DNA from: Iris pallida
Taxonomy: Eukaryota; Streptophyta; Magnoliopsida; Asparagales; Iridaceae
Length of the DNA stretch: 64,000 nt
Direction of reading: 5' to 3'
Assembly: GCA_029216955.1 (NCBI GenBank)
Contig: JANAVB010010791.1
Location: 3,598,274-3,662,273, forward strand
The notes beneath the pieces are model-generated. The model was not told where the DNA came from. It worked only from the letters and a program-made list of their open reading frames with translations, and searched no databases. Below are positions 1 through 9,830 of this stretch, in pieces. Both the position numbers and the translations under genes were made by a program. How positions within the stretch are numbered: position 1 is the first letter of the stretch; every line of letters begins with the position of its first letter.

Positions 1-1561
1 GTACGGAGTAGGCCGAGGAAGGTTGAGGACGGGTCTCGCACCGCGGCGGACGGCACCTCCGGCCGGCAGAGATAGGTAAGGTGGTGGTGGTTCTCTTTTT
101 CTTTTGTAATTTTTGTGTGGGTTATGGTCGTGTTTGGGGATTGGCCGTGGTGGTGGTGTTGTGGCAAGGCTACGGATACGATGGTGGAGGTAAAAGGTGA
201 GGGGTGCGCGTGGTGGTTCTATTGGTTGTCTTGGTGGTGTCTGGAGGGGCCCGAGCAGAGGTCGGGAAGGCTGGGTCGACGATGGTTTTGAGGATGACGG
301 TAACGGGTAAAGTCGGAGGACGGTGATGGAGGTTGGAGTCGGGGTCGGCAGTGAGGTGGTGGTGTCAGCGGTATGCTGCGGTGGTGGCTGGGTTTGGCCG
401 AGGCTTGGTCGGGTTCGCCAGGACAGTAGGAGACGAGGTGGCGATGGCTGGGTTAGGGATTTTGTGGCGCCGGTGATTGGCGTCGGGTTGACAGGGTTCA
501 GACGGGGTCGGGCTACACTAGGATTGACGGGTGGTGTGGAGGCGGGGTACTGTGACAGGAGACGGGGGTCGACTGTGGCAGTGGTGGCGAACGGAAGATG
601 GAGACGGTGGCTGACAGAGGGCTGAGGTTTGTGTAGGATTAGGTTTAGAAATCGTGTCCAAGTGTCGGACACGGAGATTAGGTTGGAAAGAATTTGGTGT
701 ACGTGTCCGGTATGCCGGACACAAAGAAGACGATGTATATGTAAAATAAGGATAGTAGAAGACACCCGGGGTCGGACCCGAGGCTGTCACGACTGACACG
801 AGGATGGATGGAACACCGACACGAGGCATGCCTATTTGTGGTAGAATAATTTGTGGAGAATAATTGTGGAGAAATAATGGATGAGTACCTCTCCTTATAT
901 AGGAGGTAGGAATTCCCACTTGGATAAGGATTTGGATGATTCAAATCCCGTTAGATAATTCATCGATTTAATTAAATCAATCCAATAATTTCAAATCCAA
1001 ATCTAAATAAATTTAAATATAATTAAATCACACACTTTAGTTTAAAATCAAATAAGATAAATTAACTTTTAAATATAGATATTAATTTAACTATTTAAAT
1101 AAATCCATAAAATCAAATCAAGATTTAAATTGCCACAATAATTTCAAAATATGTTTTCCAAAATATTAATAATAATAATTTTGAAAATTACATTATTATT
1201 TAAAAATAAACTAATAAATAATTACGAAATATATATGTATGCACAAATAATCTTTACATAAATATACTTTTCTAGTATACCATATAAGAATATTATTTAT
1301 TATTATGACTGCATAAATGAAAGGCTTTTCATAAATAAAATCATAAACATGGAAGTTTGGTACGATAGCTAAAAATAATTATTATATATATTATTTTGAA
1401 AAAAATAGAAAAAATATTTTTGTAAAAATATGTACGCTCGCACATATTCGTACACGTCGATCAATTACGAAAAAACTAAATTTTGCGCACGACGTACAAT
1501 ACATAAATAAAAAATAAATACCAAATTTAAAAAAATATAGTAGAAATTTAGGGGTTTTACA
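1..1561 (-). repeat. LTR E, partial, probably Tekay-like (right edge at 1561)
   Basis: Read on the minus strand, this begins at 1561 with TGTAAAACCCC, a typical start for plant Ty3/gypsy LTRs of the TGTAACACCC type. About 600 bp of AT-rich U3 follow, then a clean TATA box near 900 and C-rich downstream sequence that continues to the window edge. GTGTC/GACAC-rich stretches near 650-820 resemble those in LTR F. The far end and any target duplication lie outside the window. No coding potential is credible; the open frames at 323-944 look like composition artefacts. It could be a solo LTR or one end of an element. Confidence 0.6.
894..901 (-). promoter_or_regulatory. TATA box of LTR E
   Basis: On the minus strand the sequence reads CCTATATAAGGAG, a strong plant TATA box placed about 660 bp into the LTR, as expected for a U3/R boundary. 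Confidence 0.6.
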
Positions 1562-2621
1562 GCCAATAAAGAGATGGATGATCCTGGCACCCTGGGATAT
1601 GTGTGGGTCGCTTCCAGACCGTAAGGCGCAGCCAAGAGATGAATCTGTTGTCCATTGGCCGCAGGTTGGTTATGGTGGGTAATATGCCTCAAATTGCGCT
1701 CTATATCTTGCGCATAGATCAGCATAGTCTGAGACGCGTAATGGGGATCGACGTCCAGCATGTACTGGGATACGACAGAGACGGTGAGAAAGGGATCTCC
1801 TGATAAGCTCCCCGCTGGGGGGTTCCGGGGTGCGCCAAGCTGTAGAGGCCCAGGTTAAGCCAACAAAGGCAGCACAGGTGGTGCCAAACCCGGTTGCGCC
1901 AAAGGAGGCATCGCAGGTTGCACCAAACCCAATTTTGCCACCATACCCAGGTTGGAGCCCAGCTGCGGGGACCCGGGTTGCGCTAACAAAGCCCGAGGAG
2001 GTTGCGCCAATCCCGAATACGCCAAAGCTGGCTGGGGTGGGTACGCCAACAGTGCCTAAGGTGGAAGCGCAGGTTGCGCAGAGCCCTGGGAAGCGTCCAG
2101 CCGCGGGGACCCGGATAGCGCAGGTTGCACGAGATCCGCTTGAGCCTGAGCTGGGCGGCCAGGTTACGCTAAAAAGGCCATAGGTGGCTTCTCAGGTTGC
2201 ACGGCAACATAGGTTGCGCCAACCACATCAGAGGATTTCAAATTCGAAAACCTGGGGGGAAATACAGGATTTGAATTCGAATTGGAGGAAGGTGAGCGGG
2301 AAAGATGGGAAGGGAGGTAGAGGGGGGAGGAGCCATTGACGGACCAGAGGCCACATCCGGCAGCGTCGGAGAGGAACATAACGTCAGTTATCTCCCCGAG
2401 GTCGTCGTGGCCCGACGTACGGCCGGAGAGGGGGTAGGAGCCCCTAAGCTCGACCATAGCCAGCTGGTCGGAGGACCAAGCCAAGGTCGGGCGGAGGCGA
2501 CGAGCACAATCAGGGGGTTCGCCGGAGCCAGAAATCTCGCCCAAAACGGCTAGGTCAGGGATAGGAGAGAGTTCTAGAAGTCCGTCTGGCCGTGCGAACA
2601 AAAGGATCTTTTCTTGCGGCA
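1562..2621 (-). other. Unassigned Pro/Gln/Ala-rich coding-like relic with degenerate repeats
   Basis: Lies between LTR E and the LINE ORF2 stop. Read on the minus strand, 2049-1562 holds a frame with one stop: repeated Leu-Ala-Gln-Pro-Gly units (about 2049-1860), then a less repetitive segment (about 1800-1562) that runs up to the LTR start. At DNA level, 1830-2220 is a set of imperfect repeats around GGTTGCGCCA; a GC-rich block at about 1967 and 2098 recurs 131 bp apart. 2164-2621 may be LINE 3' UTR, but no poly(A) tail is visible. I do not recognise the protein. The Ala/Gln-rich, TGCGC-containing style resembles ORF1 of element C, but homology is not shown. Confidence 0.35.
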
Positions 2622-5600
2622 CTATCGAATGGTCTCCCAATTTAGCTGGTCCACGGAGTACTGGTGGCCTTCACATCTCGCCTTGTTACAATTCTTCCAA
2701 ATAACCCACGTTGCGGCTGCTGCTACGATCTGGTGGCCATGGGACACGGAAACCCAGGCCGCTACGAGGTCGTAGAAGTACCCACCCCCTTGGGCCATTC
2801 TGCAGTGCTGGAAAAGTACTCTCCAGACCTTGACAGGTAGGTCCCCTTGACAGAAGATGTGGTCAAAAGTTTCCGATTGACGATCAGAGCAGCGTGTGCA
2901 CGCGAACGCTAGGCTGAACCCAATAGTGTTGAGAATATCATCGGTGGGCAGGATCTTTCGAAGGGCTCTCCAATTGTGGAAGGACCACTTCTTGGGGATG
3001 CAAGTCTGCCAGAAGGGTGCAATGGTAGGAGAAGGCGCCGCAGGTCCCTGGACCACTCTTCTGGCTGATCTGATTGAGGAGGATCTTGTAGCTTCGACTG
3101 ACCACCGAAGCTCATCTGTGACAGAGCCGATCGTCGATTCGCAGCGACATATGCGCTCTACTGCCTCAGGCCCGGCCCAATCTCGGACCTTGTTCCAATT
3201 CCAATTATTATCAGTAGGGTCCCACAAGTAGTTGATATTGCAGTTCCTAGGGGCTGCTGAAAGGTTGGAAAGCAAGGTGTCTCCAACCCAACGTTCTAGA
3301 AATGACGAAGAATCGTCGTCGCCCACCTGGAGGCGCATCATGGGTTCGGCAAGAGAACGCTAGATAAGAATGCGTCGCCAAACCGCAAAGGATTTGCTGT
3401 TAGAGATGGCCATCGATGGATGGATGTGCTTGAGGTATCTGGCCTTTATGAACCTGGTCCATAAGTTCATGAACCTGGTATTTGGTGAATCCCAGGCCCC
3501 CTCCCCGGTAGGACGTGCCATGGTATCCCAACTAGCCCAATGATGCTTGTCGTTGCCGCCGCTGTGCCCCCATAGGAAGTTGCTAAAGATGCTTTCGATC
3601 GAAGAGAGCACTTTTTTGGTGGGGAAACAAGCATCCAGGGTGTATATGGCTATGGAGGTGATGACATGTTTGATGAGGATCATATTGCCACCTGGGGATA
3701 GGGTAGCGTTATGCCATCCCTCGAGTTTTTTCCTGATACGGTTGATCAGCTCCTCAAAAAAGTCGGCGTTAGATTTTTCGTACACGAGGAGACACCCTAG
3801 GTAGTGGAACGGGGGATGCTTGATGAAGAAGGAGGTGGTGTTGGAGAGGCTAGCCACGTGCTCTCTCTTGATATTGTGGTGGGCGTAGATAATACTTTTA
3901 TCTGGGTTGACCTTCTGGCCAGAGCACCTGGCGTATCTCTGAAGCGTATTGTGGACTACATCCACCGAACCGACGTTCCCGGAAGAGAAAATGAGGATAT
4001 CGTCTATGAATGCCAGGTGGGTGATGATCGGACAGTCGCTAGCGGTATGATAGTGCTGGAAGTTAGGAGTTCAAGCCATCTTATTAAGGTTTCTGCTCAA
4101 GGCATCTGCCGCTATGATGAAGATGGTGGAAGATAGAGGATCTCCTTGCCTGACCCCGCGACTCGATTTGAAGAAGCCGTCGGCCTGACCGTTGATAACT
4201 GTTGAAAACTATGAGTTATTGATCAATCTCCACACGATGTTGGTCAATTTTTAAAAAATCTGAAAGCTCTGAAGACCCAAATCATGAATTGCCAATCCAG
4301 CCTGTCGTAAGCTTTCTCCATGTCCAATTTGATAGCTATGTTGTCCCCTCTTGCTGTGAGTTTCATGCAGGGGATTAACTCTTGGGCCAATATGATATTA
4401 TCCTGGATATTTCTACCCCGGACAAAGCCACTCTGCTCCTCAGAGATGATCTTGGGTAGAAGACATGATATGCAGGAGGCGATGATCTTGGATATGATCT
4501 TGTTGGTGAAGGTACAAAAGACTGATGGGACAAAAGTTGCGGAATGTCTCCGGGTTATCTTTCTTCGAGATGAGGATCAGATTGGTGCTCGAGATGGAAA
4601 TGGGGTAAGTAGCTCCCTGGAAGAAAGTAGAGACCACTTTATGGATATCCACCTTGATAATATCCCAGCATGTGCAAAAAAAATACCCCTAAAAACCCGT
4701 CTGGTCCGGGTGCACTGTGTTCGTCAAAGGCCCAGACGGCGTCTTTCACCTCTTGCTCGGAAGGAGGTTGGTCTAACTGGATGTTGTCGGTGTCGCTAAT
4801 AAGGTGGGGTATCTCATCCAGGAAGGTGTTGTCTCTGAGAACCGTTTATTTGGAGAATAACTAGGAATAAAACTTTGCAGCCGCCACTTGGATACCCCTT
4901 TGATAGTTGATGATGTTTCTGGTTTCGTCGGCTATCTGGTGGAGGGTAAGTTTCTGTCTGCGACCATTGATGCAGGCGTGGAAGTAGCTCGAGTTTTTGC
5001 CCCCCTCGCTGTTCCATTTAAGCCTCGCTTTCTGCTTCCAAAAATCTGTCTCAACTTTCAGCCAGAATTTAAGGATAGCTTTGGTGAGGTTAAGGGCGTT
5101 CCTGGCAGCAGGCGATCGGTCGGTTACGAACCTGACTTCGGCATGGGCTACGTCATCCTCAGCCTCACGAATGGCCTAAAAAATGTCCTCGTATGCCTGC
5201 TTGCTCCAGACCGCAACGACTTTCCTCATGGCCTTTAGCTTGTTGGCCACGCTAGTGAGAGGTTCGGAGGAGTCCGTGCGGTTCCAAGCTTTCATAACGA
5301 CGCCCTTGAATTGGGGGTGCTCGCTCCAGAAGTCTAGGAAGCGGAAACTCTTTTGGGTCTGGCCAGATATGCTAGTAATTCTAACTAGCAGGGGGTATGG
5401 TCGGATTCTGTGGAATTGAGGTGAGAGAGCTTAGAGGTGGTACCCATTCCGTTCTAGTGGGCGTTCGTTAGGGCCCTGTCAAGGCAGGAGTATTGTCGGT
5501 GGTTGCCTTCCTGCCTGTTGTACCAGGTGAAGGCATTATCGGTGAACGGAAGGAGGAAGAGGTGGGAGTTAAAGATGAAGTTGTTAAAATCTTGCATGGC

Positions 5601-6062
5601 CGAATGAGGGGGAGGGCAGTCGCCAGTCTTCTCTTCTGTGCATGTGATAGCGTTAAAGTCCCTAATACAAATCCAAGGGAGGTTAAAGTAGTGAAGGTGG
5701 ATGTCCTGAAGGTCATTCCAGAGGTGTTTGCGATCAACGATGTCACAACTGCCATGAACCGCAGACAGGATAGCGCGCTTGGGGATCAAAGGGTTTTTCA
5801 TCCAGCAAAAGAGGGCCCTCCTGGAGTCCTGAATGACTCCGATCTTGAAGTCCTGCTAGCAGAGGATCCAAATGTCGTGTCTTCCGGCAATGGCCGTAGG
5901 AAAGCCTAACTACAGTTGAATGGATTTGAGTCTCTTGTGGGGGATTTTAGGTTCAAAGATGATAAAGATGTCAATCTTGTGAGTCTTCTTGAGACTGGTT
6001 ATTCTTCTATTGGTTGGTTTGTTCGCCAGACCATGAACATTCCTGGAGAGGATGTTCAACAT
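2622..6062 (-). pseudogene. LINE ORF2: endonuclease-reverse transcriptase, decayed
   Basis: Start ATG at 6062, overlapping the ORF1 end by about 56 bp; stop at 2622; about 1,150 codons, the usual size for plant LINE ORF2. The N-terminal AP-endonuclease fold is visible: an ILSRNVHGLANKPT-like start near 6060-6020, then residues such as WICIRDFNAI (about 5660) and a Cys-Leu-Asp-Arg-Ala block near 5470. RT fingers show LILISKKDNPETFRNFCPISL-type residues near 4560. The catalytic motif is Phe-Ile-Asp-Asp at 4010-3999. 3341-2622 is the C-terminal zf-RVT region with Trp and Cys residues (CTRCSDRQSETFDHIFC). Stops and frameshifts break it into at least four open segments, so it is inactive. Confidence 0.85.
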
Positions 6063-6857
6063 TAATGGAGCTGTGGGGGGGTTTGTTTGTCTGCTTGGCT
6101 GCGGACCTGGTGCGCATGGACAGGGACTCTGCGACTTCTTTCTTTTCTGATTTGCTGGTTATGGTGGTAGCCTCTTCCGTCTTCGAGGTGGATGTGCCGA
6201 GGATGGAATCCTCGGGAGGGTTGAGGAGGGTGTCTTCAGAGGGTTCGACCAATTCTCCTGCGAAGTCCAGGATGGGTTCCTTAGGAGGGATGAGAAGGGT
6301 ATCGTCAGTGTTACCGATCTGGTCTCCTTCCGACTGAAGGAGGAATCCTGCGGCGAGGACCTGTAGTCCTCTAAGGGCCTTCTCAGTCCCTAGAATAGCA
6401 AGGGAATCTTCGACGGCGACTCCGTGGGAGGGATGAACGGCGGAGGGGTGGTCTATGGCATGTCGAAGTTCCTAGAGGGTCTCCTCTACAGCCTCCGGAG
6501 GGGTCGCTAATGTCCTCAGAGTCCGGCTCGGGGGCCACGAAAGAGTCTTCAATAAGAGCAATCTCCTGGGAGGGGTCGGTCGCTTCCGAGACGAGGGCGT
6601 TAAACTGGTTGGAAAGGGGTAGTGTTGGAGGGTGGTAGGGGACCACCGCTTTATCCGGGGAGGTGCCTCTGCCTATTTAGCATTCGCTGGAGTGAAATCT
6701 GGTGTAGGAGTTCGGTAGTGGATGCAGGAGGGATTGGTAAAGCGACTGATACTTACCCCTATTGGGGTGAGATTCTTTCCATGCAGGTTTCATCTTAAGC
6801 TCTGGATGAAGACAGAAACAGTGCTTTGAGAGGTGACCGCACAAATGGTAGTGTGAG
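6007..6857 (-). pseudogene. LINE ORF1, 3' part (zinc knuckle end and C-terminal tail)
   Basis: Continuation of the ORF1 that starts near 34.8 kb. The first ~45 bp on the minus strand from 6857 complete a Cys/His zinc-knuckle-like cluster begun at 33070-33090. Further on there is a Ser-Asn-Gln-Phe-Asn-Ala-Leu-Val motif (about 6600), commonly seen after the knuckle in plant LINE ORF1 proteins, then an acidic/Ser-rich tail ending at 6007. The frame is broken more than once (segments 6646-6383 and 6252-6007). The role would be RNA binding and RNP assembly with ORF2. Confidence 0.7.
6853..6857. other. Target-site duplication GTGAG (left copy) of element A
   Basis: GTGAG directly precedes the TGTTTGCC edge of element A's left LTR. 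The same five bases follow its right LTR at 33070-33074. Five-base duplications are standard for Ty3/gypsy integration. Confidence 0.95.
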
Positions 6858-7781
6858 TGTTTGCCATAAAAAAATTAAGACAGGTATTACAGGAACACTG
6901 AAATTGATTGCAAACTCGCTTGTACAAAAAAAGCCTAGAAAGAAATCCTAGGAAACAATCTAAGTACAATTGTTTAGTTTTCATTCTGGAGGGTGTCGGT
7001 AGAGGCTCGGGAAAGTGTTATCAACTCTGCCTTACTCCTTGAACTATCTGACGCAGTAATTAGCTCTTGAAGAAATTGCTTTTCGAAGGTTGCCAGCCTT
7101 TTGTAGGGGTGTGGCACCCTGCTATTTATAGTAGTATGTATGTTGAGCCACATAGATAGCCTGTGGCCACGTGGCTAATTACCACGTGAAGACCCGCTCT
7201 TTGGCCGCCATCTGTCGATTTGTTAGGATTTTGCTGCTGCAAATCTGGGTAGTTAAGACTTGGTCAGCCTGCCACGTGTCCTGTCATAGGAATCATTTTG
7301 AGCCGCATGAGTCTCTCAGTTTCGACCATGTGGGACCGCATGAGACTCATGCGGCTAAGTCTTCTTTAGCCTACATATAGCTTAAGGATTTAAGCCGCAT
7401 AGATTCTGTATCTTGGCCGCGTAAAGCTCATGCGGCTTGGGTCACAGTCACCCTTGGCCGCATAAAGTTCGGAGAATTTGGGGCCGCATAAAGTTCGGAG
7501 AATTTGGGGCCGCATATGTTTGATCCACATAAGGTTCATGCGGCTTAGGTGACACTCCTTCTGGCCGTATTAAAGTGTATGAACCCTACTTTTTGGTGAC
7601 GTCTCACGTATTATCTTTTTATTAATGTGTCAGTGCTGTCTTTTTTGTCAGTTTTGACAGAACTTGTCAGCTTTATCAGACAAACTGATCCTCTTGGCCG
7701 CATATCTTTCTTCTGCAGCAAGTTGTCGACGGGGCGCATAAGGTACTGAATCTGTCATACGGCTTTCCTTTATGCGGACCT
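6858..7781 (-). repeat. Element A 3' LTR, first segment (interrupted by B at 7781/7782)
   Basis: Pairs with 32101-33069. It starts TGTTTGCC on the plus strand, carries a TATA box (minus) at 7122-7131 (CTATTTATAG on plus), and has many GCCGCAT/ATGCGGC motifs in both orientations from about 7290 to 7780. A 26 bp unit is duplicated at 7456-7507, absent from the other LTR. The remaining 68 bp of this LTR is at 21526-21593. Confidence 0.92.
7777..7781. other. Target-site duplication GACCT (left copy) of element B
   Basis: GACCT precedes TGTAGAAGC at 7782 and recurs at 21521-21525 directly after the CAAACA end of the right LTR. A's intact LTR shows a single GACCT in the same context (about 32996-33000). 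Confidence 0.95.
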
Positions 7782-9146
7782 TGTAGAAGCATAGAAAATA
7801 CTAAAGAAATTGACTCATGCGGCCAAGAAAGACCCATGCGGCTCAGAAAACGCATGCGGCTCAGGGAGTCATGCGGCATAAGGAGCTATGCGGCCGGAGG
7901 CATTCCATGCGGCTCAGAAGACATATGGCGTGACAGTGCTCCCCTACGATCCACGCTGCATTAATTGCTGTGACGGCTGACCCCTCTGAAAAGTTGACAG
8001 ACCTGACACCAAAGCAGGTAATTATGACTCTGTCATGATGATGAATCTCTAGGGAAGAGAAAGAAATCTCTGACACGATCCCCCGAGAGCAACAAAATGC
8101 CACGTGGCCCTGCCACGTGGGTGTGCTTATGCGGCTCGAAGTGAGGACTTCCCATACGGTTCAGAGTGAAGCTGTCCTATGCGGCTCGAGTGGAATCATC
8201 CCTATGCGGCTCAAGAAGATCATGCCCATGCGGCTCAAGCAGACACACCATTATGCGGTTCATGCGGCTCATCATATGGTTCAGAAGTCTGAAGGAGGGG
8301 GCCACTGCCCAGACAGCCCTAACACGTGTCCCAAGTCTTATGCGGCCCAAAATTCATGCGGCCTAAATCTCATGCGGCCCAATCTGCATGCGGTTCCAGT
8401 CCCACCATTGACTCTTAGGACACGTGTCCTCAGCCGATCAATCTCCCAGATTTATGGCAATCCAAGATCGGGTCGAATCCCAATGATCTGGGGCACGTGG
8501 CAGGAGAATAAATTTGATTTATTCGCAGATATTAGAGAATCATTATAAGGAAGATTTATGCCAATCAGCATTAATTGCTAATGGGGATTTGGTGTAATCT
8601 ACCCTTAATGGTTCTGATCCGTCACAATCAGAAACGAACGGCCTGGATTGATCAATTCCCAGGCCGCCGCCATCTCCAAGAGCTAATCACTGGCAACCCT
8701 AGCGATCACATCCTACTATTATAAATAGCAAGGTGCCATTCCCTTGTGAGAGATAGAGAGATATACAAAAAAAAGAAAAGAAGAATCAGAGAAGAATACG
8801 TATACACAGGGAGACTTCCTCCATAGTCAGAGAGGGAATATACACAGAGAGAGAGAAGCCAGGAGAGCAATCAGAAAGAGAGCAAGAAGGCGTTTCTTCG
8901 TCAACGACCAAACAGATCTTTCCCGAGTCAAGGCTGCGTATCGATCGTCCAAGGAGTAAGGCAGAGCGGCCGTCGCTTTCCCGAGCCTCTATCGTCACCC
9001 CCCAGAATCTAAAATAAACAATCATACTTAGACTGCTGTACCTAGGTTTTCGTCCCTAGGCTTTCTTTGCACGAGCGAGTTTGTATTGTGAGTCTAAGTT
9101 CAGTCCTCCGATAATTGTTCTGTACTTTTACAATCAATGGCAAACA
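7782..9146 (+). repeat. Element B 5' LTR (1,365 bp)
   Basis: TG...CA ends; matches 20157-21520 throughout. About 14 exact ATGCGG hexamers plus variants sit between 7810 and 8400, nearly all in one orientation. The TATA box is at 8720-8727. The final ten bases, ATGGCAAACA, contain the start codon (9137) of the internal ORF, so the coding region begins inside the LTR. Confidence 0.95.
8720..8727 (+). promoter_or_regulatory. TATA box of element B 5' LTR
   Basis: TATAAATA within ATTATAAATAGCAAGG, followed by purine-rich sequence (GAGAGATAGAGAG) that is probably the RNA start/R region. The same box is at 21095-21102 in the 3' LTR. Confidence 0.8.
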
Positions 9147-9170
9147 CGATGGCGACTCTGCTGGGGACTA
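9147..9170 (+). promoter_or_regulatory. Primer-binding region of element B, inside ORF1
   Basis: Immediately after the LTR end: GATGGCGACTCTGCTGGGGA. The core ACTCTGCTGGGGAC recurs at the same place in A (about 32078-32092, minus) and C (about 61709-61724, minus). The position fits a tRNA primer site. I cannot name the tRNA from memory with confidence. Confidence 0.7.
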
Positions 9171-9539
9171 ACTTCTCCACGGTTGAGGAGTTGGTGATGC
9201 AGTCGGACGCAGCCAAACTTGGCTCTACACAACAGAAGATGGTCGTACGCTTCGACCAACAGGCGTTCGAAGAGATGCTCTCTGAAGGTAGCACTGGCCC
9301 GGTCCAGAAGCGCACCTGCGCCATAACGGCTCGCAAAGAGTGGAGGCTAAAATCATTTGCTCCTCCGCAAGCCCTTGATGGGGTGCTCTCTATTGCTCAA
9401 GATGGCGAGAAAGACTCCCCTGCGGCCCCACTTCAGACCGTAGACAACTCTGCTGTCCCCAAGTCTGGCAGAAGAAAACACTATGATGCTGGACTTGCAG
9501 GGGCAAAGAGAAACTCTACGCGATCCGAGCCGCAGAAGA

Positions 9540-9830
9540 GTATTAACCGCAGGGAGAAAACACATGCGGCTACAACCGCCAACCGCATAAAGAAAACTCA
9601 TGCGGCCACATCTGTCAGCCGCATAACTTATGCGGCTACAGTTGCCAACCGCACGGATGAGACTCATGCGGCTATTAAAGTCAATCGCTTGCAGAAAATC
9701 CATACGGCCGCAGATGCCAACCGTATGCGGTCAGCCTGCACGGTCGTGACTCCTAACCGCATAAAGACTCATCCTACAACAAAAGACAGCCGCATGCAGA
9801 CAGCCTGCATGGTACCCAATGCTAGCCGCC
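9540..9830 (+). repeat. Coding minisatellite in ORF1 of element B
   Basis: Imperfect units of about 33-39 bp, each encoding Thr-His-Ala-Ala-Thr...Asn-Arg-Ile-Lys and each carrying an ATGCGGC followed by a CCGCAT. This is the same motif that crowds the LTR. The matching segment in element A is at 31500-31720. Confidence 0.8.

Larger units (their letters stand above)
2622..6857 (-). mobile_element. LINE (plant L1-type), 3' part, split by element A
   Basis: Minus-strand non-LTR retrotransposon. From right to left it holds the end of ORF1 and all of ORF2 (endonuclease, reverse transcriptase, zinc-binding tail). Its 5' part is at 33070-~35175: the five bases GTGAG at 6853-6857 are repeated at 33070-33074, and the ORF1 reading frame continues across the two halves. 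The LINE was therefore complete at its 5' side when element A landed. No poly(A) tail or target duplication is visible at the left end. Confidence 0.85.

Noticed and set aside
323..944. Open frames in the GC-rich left edge
   Set aside because: They overlap on both strands, show no domain, and lie within the LTR E U5/R-like region.
1380..1561. Poly(A) tail of the LINE
   Set aside because: The A/T-rich stretch belongs to LTR E, which starts at a clean TGTAAAACCCC; no terminal poly(T) run on the plus strand.
8117..8548. 143-codon ORF in LTR B (and its copy at 20492-20878)
   Set aside because: Generated by repeated ATGCGGC words; runs across the U3 and stops before the TATA region. Not supported as a gene, though its duplication in both LTRs keeps it open.
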